Positions 9,345 through 16,965 of a stretch of DNA of 20,391 nt are shown here, one piece after another. This stretch comes from Euprymna scolopes. Its lineage: Eukaryota > Mollusca > Cephalopoda > Sepiida > Sepiolidae. The DNA lies in NCBI GenBank assembly GCA_024364805.1, contig CM044489.1, positions 100,312,672 through 100,333,062 on the forward strand, in the 5' to 3' direction. The stretch's first letter is position 1, and every line of letters begins with the position of its first letter. Below the pieces are notes generated by a model. The model searched no databases. It was not told the origin of the DNA and was given only the letters and a program-made list of their open reading frames with translations. The position numbers and the translations under genes are program-made.

Positions 9345-10263
9345 TTACTTAAGGGGGCGGTTCATTAGGAATTTGTTAACATTGGACTTGAAGACATCCA
9401 AGTTGTAGTCCGGAGGGAAGCAGGCAGACGGAACAGAGTTCCACAGGCGTGCAGTTCTAACAAAGAAGCTTTGTTCATGGAATCTGCGTTTTGATTTAGG
9501 CACAGATATAGAGTGGGGGAAATTTTTCACAGTGGATTCAGCTAGACGGGTGTTTTTCGTGAAAGATTGGCGAGGGGGGACCAGAGATTGGAGTTCAGAC
9601 GAGCATCTGCCATGGAAATAACGATAAAACAAGGACAGGCTCGCAACGTCTCTTCTGTGGGAGAGAGGCTGCAGGGTAGAGAAAAGGGCATCCCCCACTA
9701 AGCCACGAAGTCTATTTTGTACTCTGTCAAGGCAGGATAGGCTGTTTTTAGCAGCTCCTGCCCAGATATGGCAACAGTATTCCATCCTTGGACGTACTTG
9801 TCTTTTATATAGATAGAGAATTTCATCCGTAGTGAGATATCTTCTGGAGCGGTAGAAGGATCCCACCATCTTTCCAGCGACCTTGGCAACAGATTTGATG
9901 TACGTGTTCCATTTCAGTTCAGGAGTAAAGGTCAAACCCAGAAGCTTGTCAAAACACGGGGCCTCACCCAGACGAGAGCCATCCATCACAATTGATGCCA
10001 GATGGGGATCAGAGCGTTGATGATGTAAGGATAGGAGTTTGGTTTTGGATGCATTAAAGGTAACCAGCCACCTCTTCCCCCACTGAACCACGCACTCGAG
10101 ATCAGAGGAGAGAGAATCAGAGAGAACTTTGTCATTTACAGCGTTTGATGTGTTGCCGTAGATGGTCGTGTCATCAGCATAGATGTCAACGAATGATTTA
10201 AGTATGTGTTTAGGGAGGTCATTGATGTAGATCAGGAAGAGAGTTGGGCCCAGGATTGACCCC
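9345..10263 (-). pseudogene. LINE reverse transcriptase C-terminal part (5' truncated)
   Basis: Read on the minus strand it is open from QGSILGPTLFLIYINDLPK (palm motif B region) through FVDIYADDTTIYGN, which carries the catalytic YADD. It continues WLVTFNASKTKLLSL, the LGLTFTPELKW motif (domains 6-7), then YLYKRQVRPRMEYCCHIWAG (thumb) and the C-terminal FKSNVNKFLMNRPLK. The frame is uninterrupted for about 305 codons, so this copy is fairly young. It lacks fingers, motif A and endonuclease and cannot be functional. The nearest internal Met (10091) is only an artefact of truncation. Jockey/CR1-type assignment rests on the W-FN--KT and RPR-EYC--IW patterns. Confidence 0.92.
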
Positions 10264-10265
10264 TG

Positions 10266-11400
10266 ACATTTTAGCGTATGAAATTTTGGGACAAGTTCGG
10301 ATATGAATTTTTGATCATGTTAGCACATAAAACTTATGACATATTAACATATAAAATTCTGTGAACTATTAGTATATAAACTTTTGTGACGTATTAGCAT
10401 ATAAAATTTAGTGACATATTAACATATAAAATTTTGTGACATGTTTACATATAGAATTCTGTGAAGTCTTGGTATATAAAATTTTGTGACATAGACTATA
10501 AAATTTTGTGACATGTTAGGGTATAACATATTGTGACATGTTAGCATATAAAATTCTGTAAACTGTTAGCATATAAAATGTGTGACATGTTAGCATATAA
10601 AATTTTGTGCCATATTAGCATATAAAAGTTTGTGACATATTAGTATATAAAATTTTATGACATATTAGCATATGAAAGTGTGTGACATATTAGCATATAA
10701 AATTTTGTGACATTTTAATATATAAAATTCTGTGTCATGTTAACATAAAATTCTGTGAACTGTTAGCGAATAAAAATTTGAGATTTATTAGCATATAAAA
10801 TTTGGTGATATGTTAGCGTATAAAATTCTGTGAACTGTTAGCATATAAAATTTTGTGACATGTTTGCATATAAAATTTTGTGACATGTTAACATATACAA
10901 TTTTGTGACATATTAACGTATAAGATTTTGTGACATGTTAGCATATAAAATTTTGTGACATTTAAGCATATAAAACTTAGTGACATGTTAGCATCTAAAA
11001 TTTTGTGACATATTAGCATGCAAAATTTTTTGACATGATAGCGTATACAATTTTGGGACATTTTAGCATATAAAATTCTGTGTACTCTTAGCGTAAAAAC
11101 TTTGTGACATGTTAGCATATAAAATTTTGTGACATGTTAGTATATAAAATTTTTTGATATGATAGATATATAATTTTGTGACATGTTTGCATATAAAATT
11201 CTCTGAACTCTTAGTGTATAAATTTCTGTGGCATCTTAGCATATGAAATTTTGTGACATGTTTGCATATAAAAATTTATGACATGTTTGCATATAAAATT
11301 TTGTGACATATTAGCATATAAAATCTTTTGACATGTTACCATATAAAATTTTGTTACATTTTTGCATATAAAATTTTGTGACATGTAAGCATATAAAATT
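10266..11400. repeat. 25-bp minisatellite array, right block
   Basis: The same 25-bp unit as 5095-9228 resumes immediately after the LINE and ends around 11400. There are about 45 monomers. The variant ttctgtgaactgttagc is more frequent here than in the left block (near 10355, 10557, 10753, 10830, with relatives near 11088 and 11200). The two blocks are one array split by the LINE. Confidence 0.96.
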
Positions 11401-11631
11401 CTAAACGAATGAAGATTCATAAAAACCCAAGTAGTTTTGTTACCATTATATATATAAACGCATTTGACAAGTTGTATTACCACACAAGCAGTAAAGCTAG
11501 TCATATAAAATAAACAGAATGTTCTTTGATATAACAAAGGTGCGTTCGAAATGTTTCTGCTAGAGCACAATTGAAGCATGATACATTGCAGTGTAGACTA
11601 CAGTGTACTCTGGACTAAAAGAAAAACAAAT
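11401..11631. other. Unique AT-rich spacer
   Basis: No repeat unit, gene or RNA recognised. It ends with tactctggac (11606-11615), a 10-mer repeated exactly on the far side of the AAT tract at 11712-11721. Confidence 0.5.
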
Positions 11632-11634
11632 AAC

Positions 11635-11714
<80 letters not shown>
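11632..11714. repeat. (AAT)n trinucleotide microsatellite
   Basis: About 27 perfect AAT units. The tract is bracketed by the direct repeat tactctggac. It forms the apparent 5' border of the REL-endonuclease LINE, so it may have grown from triplets inside the LINE coding region. Confidence 0.97.
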
Positions 11715-11715
<1 letters not shown>

Positions 11716-13156
11716 CTGGACCAGAGCGGAACTTGGGCTACTTGATCAAAGAATAAGGAAATTAATGACGATGCACAATGTATTACGTCCAAAAGACGAT
11801 ACCGACCGACTCTGTGTGAAAAGGAACGAGGGTGAAAGATAACTAATAAATGTAGAATACTGCGTAGAAAGCACAAAAACTTTGAAAAATACATGAGCCA
11901 GAATGCAAAAAGACTTATCGCCGCAGCCAGAGACACCGTTACAGGATATGAAAAAGCAAAAAAAAACAATAAAAATGGGAAGAAAAAGCACTGCGTGGAC
12001 GATTCATAAGAATGACAATAGAAAATAATAGCGTCAACACCTAGACGTGGCTAAAGAAAAGGAATCTCTACTGAAAGCTGAACAAGACAACGCAATTAGA
12101 ACGAACCATATCAAAGCTAAAATAGACAAAACCCGATGGAATACAGTAAATGTAGACTTTGTGGACAAAAGGATGAAACGATAGACCATATAATAAGCGA
12201 ATGGAGTAAATTAGCTCAAAAAGAATACAAGGACAGACACGACCGCATGGGAAAGGCAGCGAGAGTTATACCGACGACTGTATCTTGAATACGCAGTCAA
12301 ATGTTTCAAACATAAGCCGGAGACTATACTGGGAAATGAAAACCACAAAATACGTTGAGAAATAGAAATACAAACAGATAACCCCCTCCAAACCTGAAGA
12401 CCAGACATCATAATAATCAGCAAGAAAAAACAACCTGCCAAATTGTAGATTTTGCCGTCCTAGCATACCATAGCGACAGAAACAAATATACGGAACTTGC
12501 CAAAGAACTGAAAGGAATATGGACCCTGAAGAAAAATCAACACAATACCAATAATTGTAGGAGCATTAGCAACAGTTCCAAAGAATTTGGAAACAAGACT
12601 AGAAAAAATCGGAATCAAAAGGAAGGTTTAGACTATGAAACGGACAGTAATTCTGAAAACAGCGGAACTCTAAAAGAAGACCCTCGAATGCGGAACTTAA
12701 TCTACAAGAATGACAACCGCCAACCGGACATATATAAAATGCAAGAGAAATAAAACAAAAATCAAATCAGAAAAACTGAGTCTAAGAAGTTGTAAACTTA
12801 CTACTTCCACCTCTTCTCATCTCTCTCCCTCTCTCATCTCCTTCATCTTATTTCTCTTACCTTCCCCTGCCCATAATTGTCTCCTTCCCCTCACCCACCC
12901 CCAAAATGTGGACTGGGACGTTCGGGAAGCTTATTGCCACCCAAATTCCAGTGAAAACCAATGGTCGCAGGCAGAAAGAAATCAATGGTAAGCGACTGTT
13001 CAGATGGCACAAATTTATTGGAAAGATTTGTCGAAAGAGGTGAGGATTAATGGAAATCTGGGGAGACTTGTTGTCACCCAGACTCCAGAGAACACTACCG
13101 GTCTTTGTCAGTGAGCAATCTATGAGGATGAATTGTGTGAGCACCTCTAGTGAGTG
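11716..13156 (+). mobile_element. Decayed LINE with restriction-like endonuclease (R2/R4/NeSL-like)
   Basis: The plus strand carries the C-terminal end of a non-LTR retrotransposon protein. In order: LWTRAELGLLDQRIRKLMTM and RPKDDTDRLCVKRNEGER; AKRLIAAARDTVTGYEKAKK; CRLCGQKDETIDHIISEW (12151-12204), a CCHC-type finger whose last Cys is Trp; RPDIIII (12398-12418); and VDFAV (12445-12459), together the PD...D signature of a restriction-like endonuclease; then ELAKELKGIW. The end is recognisable as MEIWGDLLSPRLQ near 13050. Numerous frameshifts and stops mark an old copy. The reverse transcriptase core is missing on the 5' side. A CT-rich stretch (12800-12880) interrupts it. Confidence 0.85.
12925..13095 (+). 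repeat. Diverged direct repeat of the LINE's C-terminal/3' end
   Basis: CGGGAAGCTTATTGCCACCC and following bases (about 12923-12955) match GGGGAGACTTGTTGTCACCC (about 13059-13089) at 23 of 31 positions, about 135 bp apart. The second copy gives WGDLLSPRLQ in frame. This may be a tandem duplication within the element or two overlapping insertions of related LINEs. Confidence 0.6.
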
Positions 13157-13210
13157 AATAATAATAATAAGAAGAAGAAGAAGAAGAAGAACAACAACAA
13201 CAACAACAAC
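13157..13210 (+). repeat. Compound (AAT)(AAG)(AAC) tract, probable LINE tail
   Basis: AAT units pass into AAG and then AAC units without interruption, directly after the stop-rich 3' end of the LINE. Simple-repeat 3' tails are usual in several LINE clades, so I read this as the expanded tail. Confidence 0.85.
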
Positions 13211-13309
13211 ACTATTCTACTGTAACTAAATGCACGCTAATAATAAAATCTATGAAATACTAATAAAAAAATAGTGTACATAAACAAATTTCCACCATAG
13301 AAAAAATTA

Positions 13310-13660
13310 TAAACTTCGATTCATCATTTATTACAAAAAATCTAAAATAACTAACTTACTGATATGCAATAACCAGACACCCGACGACAAATTGCTAAAA
13401 ACTAACAACGCCGTGTGTGTTTTTAAATATCCTACAGGGGAATGTGTCTCCAAAAACAATTCATACATCGGCATGACTAGTACCAGTATTTCTTGCGGCT
13501 TACATGTCACCTGCCTTTGACAACTCCATCTACTAACATCTAGTAGCACATAACACCCCAAAAATGAATTTAGAATCATATTCTAGCCGTCTCATATTGT
13601 AACCTGTGCCTCCCAATCATAGAAACCCTGCTCCTTCGAATCAACCAGGCTCAATATGAA
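13310..13660 (+). mobile_element. Penelope-like element: GIY-YIG endonuclease fragment
   Basis: The plus frame from 13329 reads YYKKSKITNLLICNNQ, the linker after the reverse transcriptase, then AVCVFKYPTGECVSKNNSYI and GMTSTSIS. The AVCVFKY...NNSYIGMT pattern is the GIY-YIG core typical of Penelope-like elements. Further matches include HPKNEFRII and LLLRINQAQYE, the family's C-terminal helices. The copy is broken and contains no reverse transcriptase. It lies just left of a hammerhead-like motif at 13730 and a foldback at 13879, the kind of terminal structures this family carries. Confidence 0.75.
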
Positions 13661-13729
13661 TGAGAACGTACGCACAAGTGCTTTTAATCAATACTATCCC
13701 TGAACGCAATTTTTTTATTTATCACTCGT

Positions 13730-13756
13730 CTGAAGACGACACATGGAAGTCGAAAA
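13730..13756 (+). other. Hammerhead-like hairpin after the Penelope-like fragment
   Basis: CTGAAGA (13730-13736) is followed by CGAC, an acatggaa loop, GTC and GAAA. Stem II is only 3-4 bp. It sits about 70 bp downstream of the last coding remains, matching the 3' location known for hammerhead motifs in Penelope-like elements. No convincing stem I or cleavage base was found. Confidence 0.45.
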
Positions 13757-13928
13757 ATATGCATATTCATTTAGTTAAATAAGAATGAAAATAATCAAAT
13801 ATATTTCTGCACTCTGAACATTCTTTGTTTTCATATTTTCTTTATGTGCACCAAAACAAATGGTCTAGTTATTTCATCCGTATTATTTGAATTCATCGGA
13901 CTACTGTTCTCGTATTGAGTGTGATTTT

Positions 13929-13968
13929 CACAACGTTTCGGTCGATGTAACCTCCGACCTTCTTCGGG
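13929..13968 (-). other. Hammerhead-like core, left arm of foldback
   Basis: On the minus strand: CCGAAGA (consensus CTGANGA with one change), A, GGTCG, a 10-nt loop, CGACC, GAAACGTTGTG. Stem II is a perfect 5 bp. CAC immediately 5' can pair with the final GTG. The base after the AC-GUU-GU stem III would be G, which is not expected at a hammerhead cleavage site. Confidence 0.4.
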
Positions 13969-14263
13969 TGTATCTTGTCGAAGTCGGGAATGTTTCTGTC
14001 GAACTCAGGTATTTGGATGAAATTTCGAGCGGAACCTTTTATTTACTTCACGAGGGTAGCTTGCTCTTGTTCCGTCAGGCGTGAGGTCCTAAGTAATTCG
14101 CAATTTTATTTTTCGGTCGCCCACACTTACTTAGGACCTCTATCTAGTCATGGCTGACAGAACAAGAGCATGCTACCTCCGTGAAGTAAATAAAGTGTTC
14201 TGCTCGAAATTCCTTCCAAATTCCCGAGTTCGACAGAAACATTCCCGAGTTCGACAAGATACA

Positions 14264-14303
14264 CCTAAAGAAGATCGGAGGTTACATTAACCGAAACGTT
14301 GTG
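14264..14303 (+). other. Hammerhead-like core, right arm of foldback
   Basis: CTAAAGA, then AGATCGG, gaggttacat-type loop, TTAACC, GAAACGTTGTG. It is the worn counterpart of 13929-13968; stem II pairing is weakened. Confidence 0.35.
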
Positions 14304-14357
14304 AAAATCAAAATCAAGATGGGAACAGTAGTCCGATGAATCCAACTAATACGAATA

Positions 14358-14720
14358 GTCAACCCTCATCGCAAAAATTCAGAAACGTCATATTCATTTT
14401 ATGCTTATTTAGCGATAATAAAGTTTTCTTACAATTCTGAATTTTGGGATGATTTGTATTATTTGTATTAATTGGATTAATCGAATGATTGTTTTCATTT
14501 TGAATATTATCTGCACTACCTTTAGAAATTCTGTTTCAAAGAACTTACAAGTGCTTGATGGATTTAATAAAAATCTAAATCATAATAAGTTAGAACTCAT
14601 ATCTCTAGCGTTTCCTGATAATTTAATTGAGTTTATATTTTGTGTAAACTTTCAACTAGATCCAAAACTATGAAACTCCGTAATTCATTCATCCTGCCAA
14701 AAAACATGACAACTTTTACA
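14358..14720. other. AT-rich DNA, no gene seen
   Basis: A 74-codon open frame at 14449-14673 is AT-driven with no recognisable domain. Confidence 0.5.
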
Positions 14721-14721
14721 T

Positions 14722-14806
14722 CTGAAGATGATCCGAGGTTACATCGGTCGAAACGTTGTGCAGATAACACTTAAGATGATAACAATTTTCCGATTTAATC
14801 CATAAT
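14722..14806 (+). repeat. Third copy of the foldback's terminal module with hammerhead-like core
   Basis: CTGAAGA (14722-14728), TGATCCGA, ggttaca loop, TCGGTC, GAAACGTTGTG. Stem II GA(U)CCGA/UCGGUC gives six pairs with one bulged U. The following bases, through TTTCCGATTTAATCC, align with the outer end of the foldback's right arm (14264-14345) in the same direction. It is therefore a separate half-copy of the same family, about 450 bp downstream. Confidence 0.7.
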
Positions 14807-14875
14807 GCTTTATTCTCAATATCGAGCCTTATTTACTGTGTTAAGAACTTTGTCATTATACAACTGAAAAAAATA

Positions 14876-15763
14876 CAGGGTGGAACGATAAAATTGTCGC
14901 CCTAAAGAAAACAACACTACAGTGTTATTTTAAAACTCTTACTGAACAAAACAATTCAGGTAACTTGATTATGTTGTAGAGCTGATATCTATTCAATGTA
15001 GCCGCCTTCAGCTTCAATCACCGCCTCAATACGATCCAGAATTGGGAGCATGCTGTTTCTACAAGCGCCGGCGGGAGCTTGGCGAATACTCGGCGGATGG
15101 AAGCAGTGAGACTGGCTTTAGTGTTGTGGGAAGTCATGTTGGTGATGTTCTCAATGCATGACGAAACGAAGTAGTTGAGCAGGTTCGGATCTGCGGGAGG
15201 GAGCCAGTGAGAAATGGGTACAAAGTCGTAGTACTCCTTCTGAAGCATTGGTATCTTTGGACTTGTGGGTCGGCGCAAAGTCCTGCTACCACATCCAGGG
15301 TCTGCAAGGGGCCACCTGACTACACAGGGGTAATCACACTCAGGTACACTTTGGTGTTGAATTTCAAGCCGACTCCGAAGATGTGAGGTGGTATGATGTG
15401 GTCCTTATTTGAAACTATGCCAAATAGCATCACCGTGGACGGAAATTTTGTTTTCATCAACCTAAACACGCCCCTTTTATTCGTGGCAATCCAGCGATGT
15501 ATTTTGACGGTGCTGGCAAAGGTCCTGTTCTCATAAATTGAATCGGTAAATAGCATGAGTTGTACAGCAGCGCATCTTCGTCCTCCCTCGTTGAACATTG
15601 TGTCACTTTCAGATATGATAGAAGGTTCCTATCGATCTTGGAATGTGTACACAACTGACCAAATAGTAGATCATCTTTAACAAAAAAATAAAACCGGTTT
15701 TTATTAAACGGAAATGGAATCATGTCGTCTTATCTAGGGCGCCAATTTTATCGTTGCACCCTG
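14876..15763 (-). mobile_element. Tc1/mariner-superfamily transposon, internally deleted
   Basis: The left end CAGGGTGGAACGATAAAATT and the right end read in reverse, CAGGGTGCAACGATAAAATT, continue to GTCGCCCT and GGCGCCCT. That is 26 of 28 identical bases. TA precedes the left end (14874-14875); CA follows the right end (15764-15765), probably a decayed TA. Total length is 888 bp, shorter than autonomous relatives; the N-terminal HTH portion is missing. The high TIR identity compared with the worn coding region suggests a deletion derivative mobilised in trans. Confidence 0.9.
14989..15640 (-). pseudogene. IS630/Tc1/mariner transposase remnant
   Basis: On the minus strand: LMLFTDSIYENRTF, the region of the first catalytic Asp (FTD); then FRLMKTKFPSTVMLFGIVSN and IPPHIFGVGLKFNTKVYLSV; later FVSSCIENITNMTSHNTKAS, RRVFAKLPPALVETACSQF, and EAVIEAEGGYIE with a stop at 14989-14991. 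In relatives the third acidic site lies in a DLNPLDYFVW-like motif; here it reads PNLLNYFVSS, so that Asp is replaced by Asn. Frame changes separate the parts and the HTH domains are absent. It is nonfunctional. Confidence 0.8.
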
Positions 15764-16485
15764 CATTTTGCATTTAAAGTGGAATGATTTTGTTGTTAAA
15801 CTATGAGTCGATTCACTGTTAGAAAAAATATTCTGTACGTAATAAGAGACGAAGAAAAAGAAAATATTATAGAAGAAATCTAAAATCAATATCGACAATT
15901 GGTACGGAGTATACATTCCTGGGAATCGTCATCCTTGAACGACTGGTAACTTTTGAGACAAGCAGGTGCGTCAACTCGACAGAACGGTAAAACTGCGAGG
16001 GAAATCCAAACAAAATGATTCTCATCTGGGAATTCCTGTCGAGAACGCACAATAAGTCGGAAAGTTACAGATGGAAGCGTAAGACACACTTGAGGCATAA
16101 ATCAACGAATACTTTGTTGTTATAAGAATGTAGTGGTTGATTTAGGTGAGACTGCATTCAAATTCAGTTTATCTTCTCTGTAAGATGAGAGAAAAAAAGA
16201 ACAGCAAAAAAATATTATGCAGACACAAACCACAACATATAATTATTGTATATAGTTTACACAGACATGCCGACATCTCAACCATATAACTCTCATGGTT
16301 CTAGAATATACTAGAACAAATATAGGTTTCATCATATTATTAAGAAGAAAGAGAAATATGGGAGACTTTATATTGCCCGGGAATACATTAAAACAAATAT
16401 AGATTTTATTATAGAAACAGAAACTCAGTGTTGCCGAGGTGCACTAACTTATCAACGGAAAACTTAACTATCATTATTTTAGCTG
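15764..16485. other. Noncoding stretch with worn inverted and direct repeats
   Basis: No gene. An imperfect inverted repeat pairs 15930-15984 with 16033-16083 (matched blocks CTCGACAGAA/TTC-CTGTCGAG and GTAACTTT/AAAGTTAC), perhaps a decayed foldback. A direct repeat of about 34 bp with the core AACAAATATAG lies at 16304-16337 and 16381-16414, 77 bp apart, roughly 76% identical. Confidence 0.55.
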
Positions 16486-16556
<71 letters not shown>

Positions 16557-16965
16557 CTTATTACTGTTATTGTTATTGTTGTTGTTATTACTGTTATTGT
16601 TATTATTATTGTTGTTGTTGTTAATGTTGTTCTTATTATTATTGTTGTTGTTGTTATTATTGTTAGTATTGCTATTGTTATTATTGTTGTTATTATTATT
16701 ACTATCCATATTATTATTATTCATATTATTATTATTATTAATTTTATTCATATTATTATTAGTAGTAGTAACATTATTATTATTATCAGTAGTAGTAGTA
16801 GTAGTAGTAGTAGTAGGATTAATATTATTAGTAGTGGTAATAGTAGTATTAATATTATTAGTATTATTAGTAGTAGAATTATCATTTTATTATAATGTTT
16901 ATATTTTTATTATGTTTATATTATTATTATGTTTATATTATTATTATCATCATCATCAATGTAAT
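16486..16965. repeat. ~480-bp compound trinucleotide tract
   Basis: ATT, GTT, AGT and CAT triplets in blocks, nearly all in one register. The order runs ATT, GTT, mixed, AGT, mixed, ATC. Open frames of 90-166 codons through it (poly-L, poly-I, poly-N) are artefacts. Confidence 0.97.

Larger units (their letters stand above)
9229..10265 (-). mobile_element. 5'-truncated LINE (jockey/CR1-like) inserted in the minisatellite
   Basis: On the minus strand the element runs from the reverse transcriptase palm to a 3' UTR and poly-A, seen as the T-run 9229-9250. Minisatellite monomers abut both ends. The 5' break falls at the QGS of the conserved PQGSxLGP motif; everything N-terminal, including endonuclease, is missing. 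The 3' UTR is about 95 bp and contains the CTTATC...GATAAG hairpin shared with 1399-1458 and 4797-5094. A target duplication cannot be resolved because the target is itself repetitive. Confidence 0.93.
13879..14357. repeat. ~480-bp foldback: long imperfect inverted repeat
   Basis: The left arm (13879-14096) and right arm (14127-14357) are complementary over about 220 bp at roughly 80% or better, with a 30-bp loop. Matched blocks: ATTCATCGGACTACTGTTC outermost, CACAACGTTTCGGT, CGAGTTCGACAGAAACATTC, TTTACTTCACG, TGCTCTTGTTC, and AGGTCCTAAGTAA innermost. The right arm has an extra 10-12 bp near 14140 and a short tandem ttcccgagttcgaca (14219-14256). Each arm holds one hammerhead-like core in opposite orientation. 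No coding region; open frames at 13887-14157 are products of the arms. I infer a nonautonomous derivative of Penelope-like ends placed head to head. Confidence 0.85.

Noticed and set aside
6664-11579. Minus-strand repetitive proteins with CHKILYANMSQNFIC-like units
   Set aside because: Direct by-products of the 25-bp minisatellite; the frame is broken wherever monomers vary in length.
11598-11969. Poly-Leu/poly-Ile open frames through the AAT tract
   Set aside because: Translations of a trinucleotide microsatellite; the only real coding signal there is the plus-strand LINE remnant.
13331-13579. 82-codon minus-strand open frame
   Set aside because: Shadow of the plus-strand Penelope-like GIY-YIG fragment, which has clear family motifs.
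13887-14157. Two plus-strand open frames of 60-65 codons
   Set aside because: They run through the foldback arms and have no motif.
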